Positions 42,201 through 56,801 of a stretch of 64,000 bases of DNA are shown piece by piece (position 1 is the stretch's first letter; each line of letters opens with the position of its first letter). The notes under the pieces were generated by a model, which was given only the letters and a program-made list of their open reading frames with translations, did not search any database and had not been told where the DNA came from. The position numbers and the translations under genes were made by a program. Where the stretch lies: the NCBI RefSeq assembly GCF_050947335.1, contig NW_027473315.1, positions 806,001-870,000 of the forward strand, given 5' to 3'. This stretch comes from Megachile rotundata. Its lineage: Eukaryota; Arthropoda; Insecta; Hymenoptera; Megachilidae.

Positions 42201-44000
42201 TAATTGTATGAATGTCATCGTATGATTGTGATTGTATGATTGTTTTTGTATGATTGTGATTGTATAGTAGTAATTGTATGATTGTCTTCGTATGATTGTG
42301 ATCGTATGATTGTGATTGTACGATTGTGATTGTATTATTGTGATTGTATGATTGTGATTGTATGATTGTGATTGTATGATTGTTCTTGTGTGATTGTGAT
42401 TGTATAGTAGTAATTGTATGATTGTCATCGTATGATTGTGATTGTATGATTGTTTTTGTATGATTGTGATTGTATAGTAGTAATTGTATGATTGTCTTCG
42501 TATGATTGTGATCGTATGATTGTGATTGTATGATTGTGATTGTATGATTGTGATTGTATGATTGTGATTTTATGATTGTGATTGTATCATTGTGATTGTA
42601 TGATTGTGATCATATGATTGTGATTGTATGATTGTGATTGTATGATTGTTTTTGTATGATTGTGATTGTATGATTGTGATTGTATGATTGTGATTGTATG
42701 ATTGTGATTGTATGATTGTGATTGTATTATTGTGATTGTATGATTGTGATTGTATGATTGTGATTGTATGATTGCGATAGTATGATTGTGATTGTATGAT
42801 TGTGATTGTATGATTGTGATTGTATGATTGCGATAGTATGATTGTGATTGTATGATTGTGATTGTATGATTGTGATTGTATAATTGTGATTGTATGATTG
42901 TGATTGTATGATTGAGATTGTATGATTGTGATTGTATTATTGTGATTGTATGATTGTGATTGTATGATTGTGATTGTATGATTGTGAATGTATGATTGTG
43001 ATTGTATGATTGTGATTGTATGATTGTGATTGTATGATTGTTTTTGTATGATTGTGATTGTATAGTAGTAATTGTATGATTGTCTTCGTATGATTGTGAT
43101 CGTATGATTGTGATTGTATGATTGTGATTGTATGATTGTGATTGTATGATTGTGATTGTATCATTGTGATTGTGTGATTGTGATCATATGATTGTGATTG
43201 TATGATTGTGATTGCATGATTGTGATTGTATGATTGTGATTGTATGATTTTGATTGTATGACTGTTTTTGTATGATTGTGATTGTATGATTGTGATTGTA
43301 TGATTGTGATTGTATGATTGTGATTGTATGATTGTGATTGTATGATAGTGATTGTATGATTGTGATTGTATGATTGGGATTGTATGATTGAGATTGTATG
43401 ATTGTGATTGTATTATTGTGATTGTATGATTGTGATTGTATGATTGTGATTGTATGATTGTGAATGTATGATTGTGATTGTATGATTGTGATTGTATGAT
43501 TGTGATTGTATGATTGTGATTGTATGATTGTTCTTGTGTGATTGTGATTGTATAGTAGTAATTGTAGGATTGTCATCGTATGATTGTGATTGTATGATTG
43601 TTTTTGTATGATTGTGATTGTATAGTAGTAATTGTATGATTGTCTTCGTATGATTGTGGTTGTATGATTGTGATCGTACGATTGTGATCGTATGATTGTG
43701 ATTGTATGATTGTGATCGTTTGATTGTGGTTGTATAATTATGGTTCTATTATTGTGATTGTATGATTGGTCTTGTATGATTATGATCGTATGATTGTAAT
43801 TGCATGATTGTGATTGTATGATTGTGATTGTATGATTGTGATTGTATGATTGTGATTGTATGATTGCGATAGTATGATTGTGATTGTATGATTGTGATTG
43901 TATGATTGTGATTGTATGATTGTGATTGTATGATTGTAATTGTATGATTGTGATTGTATGATTGTGATTGTATTATTGTGATTGTATGATTGCGATAGTA
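36240..44000. repeat. Three related blocks at 36.2, 39.2 and 42.9 kb
   Basis: Each block has module D, half of module A (CTTCG), CATTG, GTGTGATTGTGA(C/T)CATATG, GACTGTTTTTG, GATAGTG, GATTGGGATTG, a GTTCTTGTGTG unit, AGTAGTAATTGTAGG and then a module B with the GGTCTTG change (37,016, 39,942 and 43,722). Offsets are 2,926 and 3,766-3,780. The GGTCTTG form was seen only in these three copies. The 38.1-39.2 kb stretch between the first two carries an isolated module B (38,402) without the lead-in. Confidence 0.8.
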
Positions 44001-44529
44001 TGATTGTGATTGTATGATTGTGATTGTATGATTGTGATTGTATGATTGTGATTGTATGATTGTGATTGTATGATTGTTTTTGTATGATTGTGATTGTATA
44101 GTAGTAATTGTATGATTGTCATCGTATGATTGTGATTGAATGATTGTTTTTGTATGATTGTGATTGTTTAGTAGTAATTGTATGATTGTCTTCGTATGAT
44201 TGTGATCGTAATATTGTGATTGTATGATTGTTTTTGTATGATTGTGATTGTATGATTGTGATTGTATGATTGCGATAGTATGATTGTGATTGTATGATTG
44301 CGATAGTATGACTGTGATTGTATGATTGTGATTGTATGATTGTGATTGTATGATTGTGATTGCATGATTGAGATTGTATGATTGTGATTGTATGATTGAG
44401 ATTGTATGGTTGTTTTTATATGATTGTGATTGTATAGTAGTAATTGTATGATTGTCTTCGTATGATTGTGATCGTATGATTGTGATTGTATGATTGTGAT
44501 TGTATGATTGTGATTGTATGATTGTGATT

Positions 44530-45800
44530 TTATGATTGTGATTGTATCATTGTGATTGTATGATTGTGATCATATGATTGTGATTGTATGATTGTGATTG
44601 TATGATTGTTTTTGTATGATTGTGATTGTATGATTGTGATTTTATGATTGTGATTGTATGATTGTGATTGTATTATTGTGATTGTATGATTGTGATAGTA
44701 TGATTGTGATTGTATGATTGCGATAGTATGATTGTGATTGTATGATTGTGATTGTATGATTGTGATTGTATGATTGCGATAGTATGATTGTGATTGTATG
44801 ATTGTGATTGTATGATTGTGATTGTATAATTGTGATTGTATGATTGTGATTGTATGATTGAGATTGTATGATTGTGATTGTATTATTGTGATTGTATGAT
44901 TGTGATTGTATGATTGTGATTGTATGATTGTGAATGTATGATTGTGATTGTATGATTGTGATTGTATGATTGTGATTGTATGATTGTTTTTGTATGATTG
45001 TGATTGTATAGTAGTAATTGTATGATTGTCTTCGTATGATTGTGATCGTATGATTGTGATTGTATGATTGTGATTGTATGATTGTGATTGTATGATTGTG
45101 ATTGTATCATTGTGATTGTGTGATTGTGATCATATGATTGTGATTGTATGATTGAGATTGTATGATTGTGATTGTATTATTGTGATTGTATGATTGTGAT
45201 TGTATGATTGTGATTGTATGATTGTGAATGTATGATTGTGATTGTATGATTGTGATTGTATGATTGTGATTGTATGGTCGTTTTTATATGATTGTGATTG
45301 TATAGTAGTAATTGTATGATTGTCATCGTATGATTGTGGTTGTATGATTGTTTTTGTATGATTGTGATTGTATAGTAGTAATTGTATGATTGTCTTCGTA
45401 TGATTGTGATCGTATGATTGTGATTGTATGATTGTGATTGTATGATTGTGATTGTATGATTGTGATTTTATGATTGTGATTGTATCATTGTGATTGTATG
45501 ATTGTGAGCATATGATTGTGATTGTATGATTGTGATTGTATGATTGTTTTTGTATGATTGTGATTGTATGATTGTGATTTTATGATTGTGATTGTATGAT
45601 TGTGATTGTATTATTGTGATTGTATGATTGTGATAGTATGATTGTGATTGTATGATTGCGATAGTATGATTGTGATTGTATGATTGTGATTGTATGATTG
45701 TGATTGTATGATTGCGATAGTATGATTGTGATTGTATGATTGTGATTGTATGGTCGTTTTTATATGATTGTGATTGTATAGTAGTAATTGTATGATTGTC
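44530..45800. repeat. Block reused at about 57,550-58,800 (offset 13,020)
   Basis: Unit order, including GATTTTAT, GATCATAT, GTGATAGTAT pairs, GTGAGCATAT and the first GGTCGTTTTTATAT units (45,276/58,296 and 45,752/58,772), matches at an offset of 13,020 (930 units). In the second place it accounts for about 574 bp that the 8-kb higher-order repeat copy 2 has beyond copy 1. Confidence 0.75.
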
Positions 45801-46279
45801 ATCGTATGATTGTGATTGTATGATTGTTTTTGTATGATTGTGATTGTATAGTAGTAATTGTATGATTGTCTTCGTATGATTGTGATCGTATGATTGTGAT
45901 TGTATGATTGTGATTGTATGATTGTGATTGTATGATTGTGATTTTATGATTGTGATTGTATCATTGTGATTGTATGATTGTGATCATATGATTGTGATTG
46001 TATGATTGTGATTGTATGATTGTTTTTGTATGATTGTGATTGTATGATTGTGATTTTATGATTGTGATTGTATGATTGTGATTGTATTATTGTGATTGTA
46101 TGATTGTGATAGTATGATTGTGATTGTATGATTGCGATAGTATGATTGTGATTGTATGATTGTGATTGTATGATTGCGATAGTATGATTGTGATTGTATG
46201 ATTGTGATTGTATGATTGTGATTGTATAATTGTGATTGTATGATTGTGATTGTATGATTGAGATTGTATGATTGTGATT

Positions 46280-49200
46280 GTATTATTGTGATTGTATGAT
46301 TGTGATTGTATGATTGTGATTGTATGATTGTGAATGTATGATTGTGATTGTATGATTGTGATTGTATGATTGTGATTGTATGATTGTTTTTGTATGATTG
46401 TGATTGTATAGTAGTAATTGTATGATTGTCTTCGTATGATTGTGATCGTATGATTGTGATTGTATGATTGTGATTGTATGATTGTGATTGTATGATTGTG
46501 ATTGTATCATTGTGATTGTGTGATTGTGATCATATGATTGTGATTGTATGATTGTGATTGCATGATTGTGATTGTATGATTGCGATTGTATGATTTTGAT
46601 TGTATGACTGTTTTTGTATGATTGTGATTGTATGATTGTGATTGTATGATTGTGATTGTATGATTGTGATTGTATGATTGTGATTGAATGATTGTGATAG
46701 TATGATTGTGATTGTATGATTGTGGGTGTATGATTGTGATTGTATTATTGTGATTGTATGATTGTGATTGTATGATTGTGATTGTATGATTGTGATTGTA
46801 TGAATGTGAATGTATGATTGTGATTGTATGATTGTGATTGTATGATTGTGATTGTATGGTTGTTTTTGTATGATTGTGATTGTATAGTAGTAATTGTATG
46901 ATTGTCATCGTATGATTGTCTTCGTATGATTGTGATCGTATGATTGTGATTGTATAGTAGTAATTGTATGATTGTCTTCGTATGATTGTGATCGTACGAT
47001 AGTGATTGTATGACTGCGATAGCATGATTGTGATTGTATGTTTGTGATTGTATGATTGTGATTGTCTGATTGAGATTGTATGATTGTGATTGTATTATTG
47101 TGATTGTGTGATTGTGATTGTATGATTGTTATTGTATGATTGTGAATGTATGATTGTGATTGTATGATTGTGATTGTATGATTGAGATTGTATGATTGTT
47201 TTCGTATGATTGTGATTGTATAGTAGTAATTGTATGATTGTCATCATATGATTGTGATTGTATGATTGTTTTTGTATGATTGTGATTATATAGTAGTAAT
47301 TGTATGATTGTCTTCGTATGATTGTGATCGTATGATTGTGATCGTATGATTGTGATTGTATGATTGTGATTGTATCATTGTGATTGAATGATTGTGAGCG
47401 TATGATTGTGAGTGTATGATTGTGATTGTATGATTGTTTTTGTATGATTGTGATTGTATGATTGTGATCGTACGATTGTGATCGTATGATTGTGATTGGA
47501 TGATTGTGATCGTTTGATTGTGGTTGTATAATTATTGTTCTATTATTGTGATTGTATGATTGTTCTTGTATGATTATGATCGTAAGATTGTAATTGCATG
47601 ATTGTGATTGTATGATTGTGATTGTATGATTGTGATTGTATGATTGTGATTGTATGATTGCGATAGTATGATTGTGATTGTATGATTGTGATTGTATGAT
47701 TGTGATTGTATGATTGCGATAGTATGATTGTGATTGTATGATTGTGATTGTATGATTGTGATTGTATAATTGTGATTGTATGATTGTGATTGTATGATTG
47801 AGATTGTATGATTGTGATTGTATTATTGTGATTGTATGATTGTGATTGTATGATTGTGATTGTATGATTGTGAATGTATGATTGTGATTGTATGATTGTG
47901 ATTGTATGATTGTGATTGTATGATTGTTTTTGTATGATTGTGATTGTATAGTAGTAATTGTATGATTGTCTTCGTATGATTGTGATCGTATGATTGTGAT
48001 TGTATGATTGTGATTGTATGATTGTGATTGTATGATTGTGATTGTATCATTGTGATTGTGTGATTGTGATCATATGATTGTGATTGTATGATTGTGATTG
48101 CATGATTGTGATTGTATGATTGTGATTGTATGATTTTGATTGTATGACTGTTTTTGTATGATTGTGATTGTATGATTGTGATTGTATGATTGTGATTGTA
48201 TGATTGTGATTGTATGATAGTGATTGTATGATTGTGATTGTATGATTGGGATTGTATGATTGAGATTGTATGATTGTGATTGTATGATTGTTTTTGTATG
48301 ATTGTGATTGTATGATTGTGATCGTACGATTGTGATCGTATGATTGTGATTGTATGATTGTGATCGTTTGATTGTGGTTGTATAATTATGGTTCTATTAT
48401 TGTGATTGTATGATTGTTCTTGTATGATTATGATCGTATGATTGTAATTGCATGATTGTGATTGTATGATTGTGATTGTATGATTGTGATTGTATGATTG
48501 TGATTGTATGATTGCGATAGTATGATTGTGATTATATGATTGTGATTGTATCATTGTGATTGTATGATTGTGATTATATGATTGTGATTGCATGATTGTT
48601 TTTGTATGATTGTGATTGTATGATTGTGATTGTATGATTGTGCTTGTATGATTGTGAAGGTATGATTGTGATTGTATGATTGCGATTGTATGATTGCAAT
48701 TTTATGAGTGTGATTATATGATTGTGATTGTATGATTGTTTTTGTATGATTGTGATTGTATGATTGCGATTGTATGATTGTGAGTGTATGATTGTGATTG
48801 TATGATTGTTTTTGTATGATTGTGATTGTATGATTGTGATCGTACGATCGTGATCGTATGATTGTGATTGTATGATTGTGATCGTTTGATTGTGGTTGTA
48901 TAATTATGGTTCTATTATTGTGATTGTATGATTGTTCTTGTATGATTATGATCGTATGATTGTAATTGCATGATTGTGATTGTATGATTGTGATTGTATG
49001 ATTGTGATTGTATGATTGTGATTGTATGATTGTGATTGTATGATTGCGATAGTATGATTGTGATTGTATGATTGTGATTGTATGATTGTGATTGTATGAT
49101 TGTGATTGTATGATTGTGATTGTATGATTGTAATTGTATGATTGTGATTGTATGATTGTGATTGTATTATTGTGATTGTATGATTGCGATAGTATGATTG

Positions 49201-49460
49201 TGATTGTATGATTGTGATTGTACGATTGTGATTGTATGATTGTGATTGTATGATTGTGATTGTATGATTGAGATTGTATGATTGTGATTGTATTATTGTG
49301 ATTGTATGATTGTGATTGTATGATTGTGATTGTATGATTGTGAATGTATGATTGTGATTGTATGATTGTGATTGTATGATTGTGATTGTATGATTGTGAT
49401 TGTATGGTTGTTTTTATATGATTGTGATTGTATAGTAGTAATTGTATGATTGTCATCGTA
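46280..49460. repeat. 3.2-kb block, copy 1 (others at 51.77-54.94 and 60.3-63.48 kb)
   Basis: Contents in order: module D, CTTCG half of module A, GTGTGATTGTGATCATATG, GACTG T5 unit, GGGTG unit, paired CATCG/CTTCG, GACTGCGATAGCAT (47,016), GTGAGCG/GTGAGTG, GATTGGATG, module B with ATTATTGTTC (47,516), GTAAGATTG, a second module B (48,370), module C (48,692) and a third B (48,888). Offsets to copy 2 are 5,502 and then 5,488; copy 3 is 8,540 after copy 2. Copy 1 has one extra consensus unit between its second and third B relative to copies 2 and 3 (518 against 504 bp). Confidence 0.85.
48838..48849. repeat. 12-bp CpG palindrome, copy 3
   Basis: Same palindrome, 50 bp before the module B at 48,888. 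Confidence 0.9.
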
Positions 49461-51769
49461 TGATTGTGATTGTATGATTGTTTTTGTATGATTGTGATTG
49501 TATAGTAGTAATTGTATGATTGTCTTCGTATGATTGTGATCGTATGATTGTGATTGTATGATTGTGATTGTATGATTGTGATTGTATGATTGTGATTGTA
49601 TCATTGTGATTGTGTGATTGTGATCATATGATTGTGATTGTATGATTGAGATTGTATGATTGTGATTGTATTATTGTGATTGTATGATTGTGATTGTATG
49701 ATTGTGATTGTATGATTGTGAATGTATGATTGTGATTGTATGATTGTGATTGTATGATTGTGATTGTATGGTCGTTTTTATATGATTGTGATTGTATAGT
49801 AGTAATTGTATGATTGTCATCGTATGATTGTGATTGTATGATTGTTTTTGTATGATTGTGATTGTATAGTAGTAATTGTATGATTGTCTTCGTATGATTG
49901 TGATCGTATGATTGTGATTGTATGATTGTGATTGTATGATTGTGATTTTATGATTGTGATTGTATCATTGTGATTGTATGGTTGTGAGCATATGATTGTG
50001 ATTGTATGATTGTGATTGTATGATTGTTTTTGTATGATTGTGATTGTATGATTGTGATTTTATGATTGTGATTGTATGATTGTGATTGTATTATTGTGAT
50101 TGTATGATTGTGATAGTATGATTGTGATTGTATGATTGCGATAGTATGATTGTGATTGTATGATTGTGATTGTATGATTGTGATTGTATGATTGCGATAG
50201 TATGATTGTGATTGTATGATTGTGATTGTATGGTCGTTTTTATATGATTGTGATTGTATAGTAGTAATTGTATGATTGTCATCGTATGATTGTGATTGTA
50301 TGATTGTGATTGTATAGTAGTAATTGTATGATTGTCATCGTATGATTGTGATTGTATGATTGTTTTTGTATGATTGTGATTGTATAGTAGTAATTGTATG
50401 ATTGTCTTCGTATGATTGTGATCGTATGATTGTGATTGTACGATTGTGATTGTATTATTGTGATTGTATGATTGTGATTGTATGATTGTGATTGTATGAT
50501 TGTGATTGTATGATTGTTCTTGTGTGCTTGTGATTGTATAGTAGTAATTGTATGATTGTCATCGTATGATTGTGATTGTATGATTGTTTTTGTATGATTG
50601 TGATTGTATGATTGTGATTGTATGATTGTGATTGTATGATTGTGATTGTATGATTGTGATTGTATGATTGTGATAGTATGATTGTGATTGTATGATTGCG
50701 ATAGTATGATTGTGATTGTATGATTGTGATTGTATGATTGTGAATGTATGATTGTGATTGTATGATTGTGATTGTATGATTGTGATTGTATGGTCGTTTT
50801 TATATGATTGTGATTGTATAGTAGTAATTGTATGATTGTCATCGTATGATTGTGGTTGTATGATTGTTTTTGTATGATTGTGATTGTATAGTAGTAATTG
50901 TATGATTGTCTTCGTATGATTGTGATCGTATGATTGTGATTGTATGATTGTGATTTTATGATTGTGATTGTATCATTGTGATTGTATGATTGTGAGCATA
51001 TGATTGTGATTGTATGATTGTGATTGTATGATTGTTTTTGTATGATTGTGATTGTATGATTGTGATTTTATGATTGTGATTGTATGATTGTGATTGTATT
51101 ATTGTGATTGTATGATTGTGATAGTATGATTGTGATTGTATGATTGCGATAGTATGATTGTGATTGTAGGATTGTGATTGTATGATTGTGATTGTATGAT
51201 TGCGATAGTATGATTGTGATTGTATGATTGTGATTGTATGGTCGTTTTTATATGATTGTGATTGTATAGTAGTAATTGTATGATTGTCATCGTATGATTG
51301 TGATTGTATGATTGTTTTTGTATGATTGTGATTGTATAGTAGTAATTGTATGATTGTCTTCGTATGATTGTGATCGTATGATTGTGATTGTATGATTGTG
51401 ATTGTATGATTGTGATTGTATGATTGTGATTTTATGATTGTGATTGTATCATTGTGATTGTATGATTGTGATCATATGATTGTGATTGTATGATTGTGAT
51501 TGTATGATTGTTTTTGTATGATTGTGATTGTATGATTGTGATTTTATGATTGTGATTGTATGATTGTGATTGTATTATTGTGATTGTATGATTGTGATAG
51601 TATGATTGTGATTGTATGATTGCGATAGTATGATTGTGATTGTATGATTGTGATTGTATGATTGCGATAGTATGATTGTGATTGTATGATTGTGATTGTA
51701 TGATTGTGATTGTATAATTGTGATTGTATGATTGTGATTGTATGATTGAGATTGTATGATTGTGATTGT

Positions 51770-54700
51770 ATTATTGTGATTGTATGATTGTGATTGTATG
51801 ATTGTGATTGTATGATTGTGAATGTATGATTGTGATTGTATGATTGTGATTGTATGATTGTGATTGTATGATTGTTTTTGTATGATTGTGATTGTATAGT
51901 AGTAATTGTATGATTGTCTTCGTATGATTGTGATCGTATGATTGTGATTGTATGATTGTGATTGTATGATTGTGATTGTATGATTGTGATTGTATCATTG
52001 TGATTGTGTGATTGTGATCATATGATTGTGATTGTATGATTGTGATTGCATGATTGTGATTGTATGATTGCGATTGTATGATTTTGATTGTATGACTGTT
52101 TTTGTATGATTGTGATTGTATGATTGTGATTGTATGATTGTGATTGTATGATTGTGATTGTATGATTGTGATTGAATGATTGTGATAGTATGATTGTGAT
52201 TGTATGATTGTGGGTGTATGATTGTGATTGTATTATTGTGATTGTATGATTGTGATTGTATGATTGTGATTGTATGATTGTGATTGTATGATTGTGATTG
52301 TATGAATGTGAATGTATGATTGTGATTGTATGATTGTGATTGTATGATTGTGATTGTATGGTTGTTTTTGTATGATTGTGATTGTATAGTAGTAATTGTA
52401 TGATTGTCATCGTATGATTGTCTTCGTATGATTGTGATCGTATGATTGTGATTGTATAGTAGTAATTGTATGATTGTCTTCGTATGATTGTGATCGTACG
52501 ATAGTGATTGTATGACTGCGATAGCATGATTGTGATTGTATGTTTGTGATTGTATGATTGTGATTGTCTGATTGAGATTGTATGATTGTGATTGTATTAT
52601 TGTGATTGTGTGATTGTGATTGTATGATTGTTATTGTATGATTGTGAATGTATGATTGTGATTGTATGATTGTGATTGTATGATTGAGATTGTATGATTG
52701 TTTTCGTATGATTGTGATTGTATAGTAGTAATTGTATGATTGTCATCATATGATTGTGATTGTATGATTGTTTTTGTATGATTGTGATTATATAGTAGTA
52801 ATTGTATGATTGTCTTCGTATGATTGTGATCGTATGATTGTGATCGTATGATTGTGATTGTATGATTGTGATTGTATCATTGTGATTGAATGATTGTGAG
52901 CGTATGATTGTGAGTGTATGATTGTGATTGTATGATTGTTTTTGTATGATTGTGATTGTATGATTGTGATCGTACGATTGTGATCGTATGATTGTGATTG
53001 GATGATTGTGATCGTTTGATTGTGGTTGTATAATTATTGTTCTATTATTGTGATTGTATGATTGTTCTTGTATGATTATGATCGTAAGATTGTAATTGCA
53101 TGATTGTGATTGTATGATTGTGATTGTATGATTGTGATTGTATGATTGTGATTGTATGATTGCGATAGTATGATTGTGATTGTATGATTGTGATTGTATG
53201 ATTGTGATTGTATGATTGCGATAGTATGATTGTGATTGTATGATTGTGATTGTATGATTGTGATTGTATAATTGTGATTGTATGATTGTGATTGTATGAT
53301 TGAGATTGTATGATTGTGATTGTATTATTGTGATTGTATGATTGTGATTGTATGATTGTGATTGTATGATTGTGAATGTATGATTGTGATTGTATGATTG
53401 TGATTGTATGATTGTGATTGTATGATTGTTTTTGTATGATTGTGATTGTATAGTAGTAATTGTATGATTGTCTTCGTATGATTGTGATCGTATGATTGTG
53501 ATTGTATGATTGTGATTGTATGATTGTGATTGTATGATTGTGATTGTATCATTGTGATTGTGTGATTGTGATCATATGATTGTGATTGTATGATTGTGAT
53601 TGCATGATTGTGATTGTATGATTGTGATTGTATGATTTTGATTGTATGACTGTTTTTGTATGATTGTGATTGTATGATTGTGATTGTATGATTGTGATTG
53701 TATGATTGTGATTGTATGATAGTGATTGTATGATTGTGATTGTATGATTGGGATTGTATGATTGAGATTGTATGATTGTGATTGTATGATTGTTTTTGTA
53801 TGATTGTGATTGTATGATTGTGATCGTACGATTGTGATCGTATGATTGTGATTGTATGATTGTGATCGTTTGATTGTGGTTGTATAATTATGGTTCTATT
53901 ATTGTGATTGTATGATTGTTCTTGTATGATTATGATCGTATGATTGTAATAGCATGATTGTGATTGTATGATTGTGATTGTATGATTGTGATTGTATGAT
54001 TGCGATAGTATGATTGTGATTGTATGATTGTGATTGTATCATTGTGATTGTATGATTGTGATTATATGATTGTGATTGCATGATTGTTTTTGTATGATTG
54101 TGATTGTATGATTGTGATTGTATGATTGTGCTTGTATGATTGTGAAGGTATGATTGTGATTGTATGATTGCGATTGTATGATTGCAATTTTATGAGTGTG
54201 ATTATATGATTGTGATTGTATGATTGTTTTTGTATGATTGTGATTGTATGATTGCGATTGTATGATTGTGAGTGTATGATTGTGATTGTATGATTGTTTT
54301 TGTATGATTGTGATTGTATGATTGTGATCGTACGATCGTGATCGTATGATTGTGATTGTATGATTGTGATCGTTTGATTGTGGTTGTATAATTATGGTTC
54401 TATTATTGTGATTGTATGATTGTTCTTGTATGATTATGATCGTATGATTGTAATTGCATGATTGTGATTGTATGATTGTGATTGTATGATTGTGATTGTA
54501 TGATTGTGATTGTATGATTGTGATTGTATGATTGCGATAGTATGATTGTGATTGTATGATTGTGATTGTATGATTGTGATTGTATGATTGTGATTGTATG
54601 ATTGTGATTGTATGATTGTAATTGTATGATTGTGATTGTATGATTGTGATTGTATTATTGTGATTGTATGATTGCGATAGTATGATTGTGATTGTATGAT

Positions 54701-54944
54701 TGTGATTGTACGATTGTGATTGTATGATTGTGATTGTATGATTGTGATTGTATGATTGAGATTGTATGATTGTGATTGTATTATTGTGATTGTATGATTG
54801 TGATTGTATGATTGTGATTGTATGATTGTGAATGTATGATTGTGATTGTATGATTGTGATTGTATGATTGTGATTGTATGATTGTGATTGTATGGTTGTT
54901 TTTATATGATTGTGATTGTATAGTAGTAATTGTATGATTGTCAT
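51770..54944. repeat. 3.2-kb block, copy 2
   Basis: Same module order as 46.28-49.46 kb. Anchors are GACTGCGATAGCAT at 52,518 and module B at 53,018, 53,872 and 54,376. The unit after the second module B reads GTAATAGCAT instead of GTAATTGCAT, a change shared only with the copy at 60.3-63.5 kb. Confidence 0.85.
54326..54337. repeat. 12-bp CpG palindrome, copy 4
   Basis: Same palindrome, 50 bp before the module B at 54,376 and 5,488 bp after copy 3. Confidence 0.9.
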
Positions 54945-56789
54945 CGTATGATTGTGATTGTATGATTGTTTTTGTATGATTGTGATTGTATAGTAGTAAT
55001 TGTATGATTGTCTTCGTATGATTGTGATCGTATGATTGTGATTGTATGATTGTGATTGTATGATTGTGATTGTATCATTGTGATTGTGTGATTGTGATCA
55101 TATGATTGTGATTGTATGATTGAGATTGTATGATTGTGATTGTATTATTGTGATTGTATGATTGTGATTGTATGATTGTGATTGTATGATTGTGAATGTA
55201 TGATTGTGATTGTATGATTGTGATTGTATGATTGTGATTGTATGGTCGTTTTTATATGATTGTGATTGTATAGTAGTAATTGTATGATTGTCATCGTATG
55301 ATTGTGATTGTATGATTGTTTTTGTATGATTGTGATTGTATAGTAGTATTTGTATGATTGTCTTCGTATGATTGTGATCGTATGATTGTGATTGTATGAT
55401 TGTGATTGTATGATTGTGATTTTATGATTGTGATTGTATCATTGTGATTGTATGGTTGTGAGCATATGATTGTGATTGTATGATTGTGATTGTATGATTG
55501 TTTTTGTATGATTGTGATTGTATGATTGTGATTTTATGATTGTGATTGTATGATTGTGATTGTATTATTGTGATTGTATGATTGTGATAGTATGATTGTG
55601 ATTGTATGATTGCGATAGTATGATTGTGATTGTATGATTGTGATTGTATGATTGTGATTGTATGATTGCGATAGTATGATTGTGATTGTATGATTGTGAT
55701 TGTATGGTCGTTTTTATATGATTGTGATTGTATAGTAGTAATTGTATGATTGTCATCGTATGATTGTGATTGTATGATTGTGATTGTATAGTAGTAATTG
55801 TATGATTGTCATCGTATGATTGTGATTGTATGATTGTTTTTGTATGATTGTGATTGTATAGTAGTAATTGTATGATTGTCTTCGTATGATTGTGATCGTA
55901 TGATTGTGATTGTACGATTGTGATTGTATTATTGTGATTGTATGATTGTGATTGTATGATTGTGATTGTATGATTGTGATTGTATGATTGTTCTTGTGTG
56001 ATTGTGATTGTATAGTAGTAATTGTATGATTGTCATCGTATGATTGTGATTGTATGATTGTTTTTGTATGATTGTGATTGTATGATTGTGATTGTATGAT
56101 TGTGATTGTATGATTGTGATTGTATGATTGTGATTGTATGATTGTGATTGTATGATTGTGATTGTATGATAGTGATTGTATGATTGTGATTGTATGATTG
56201 GGATTGTATGATTGAGATTGTATGATTGTGATTGTATGATTGTTTTTGTATGATTGTGATTGTATGATTGTGATCGTACGATTGTGATCGTATGATTGTG
56301 ATTGTATGATTGTGATCGTTTGATTGTGGTTGTATAATTATGGTTCTATTATTGTGATTGTATGATTGTTCTTGTATGATTATGATCGTATGATTGTAAT
56401 TGCATGATTGTGATTGTATGATTGTGATTGTATGATTGTGATTGTATGATTGTGATTGTATGATTGCGATAGTATGATTGTGATTGTATGATTGTGATTG
56501 TATCATTGTGATTGTATGATTGTGATTATATGATTGTGATTGCATGATTGTTTTTGTATGATTGTGATTGTATGATTGTGATTGTATGATTGTGCTTGTA
56601 TGATTGTGAAGGTATGATTGTGATTGTATGATTGCGATTGTATGATTGCAATTTTATGAGTGTGATTATATGATTGTGATTGTATGATTGTTTTTGTATG
56701 ATTGTGATTGTATGATTGCGATTGTATGATTGTGAGTGTATGATTGTGATTGTATGATTGTTTTTGTATGATTGTGATTGTATGATTGT

Positions 56790-56801
56790 GATCGTACGAT
56801 C
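56790..56801. repeat. 12-bp CpG palindrome, copy 5
   Basis: Same palindrome, 50 bp before the module B at 56,840. Confidence 0.9.

Larger units (their letters stand above)
48216..56167. repeat. Higher-order repeat of about 8 kb, copy 1
   Basis: This stretch is followed by a second copy in direct order. Offsets to copy 2 are 7,952 over the first 1.3 kb, 8,526-8,540 after an approximately 574-bp gain in copy 2, 8,512 after two consensus units are lost near 59,010, and 8,540 to the end of the window. It contains modules B at 48,370, 48,888, 53,018, 53,872 and 54,376, palindromic CpG sites at 48,838 and 54,326, and several GGTCGTTTTTATAT units. Confidence 0.82.
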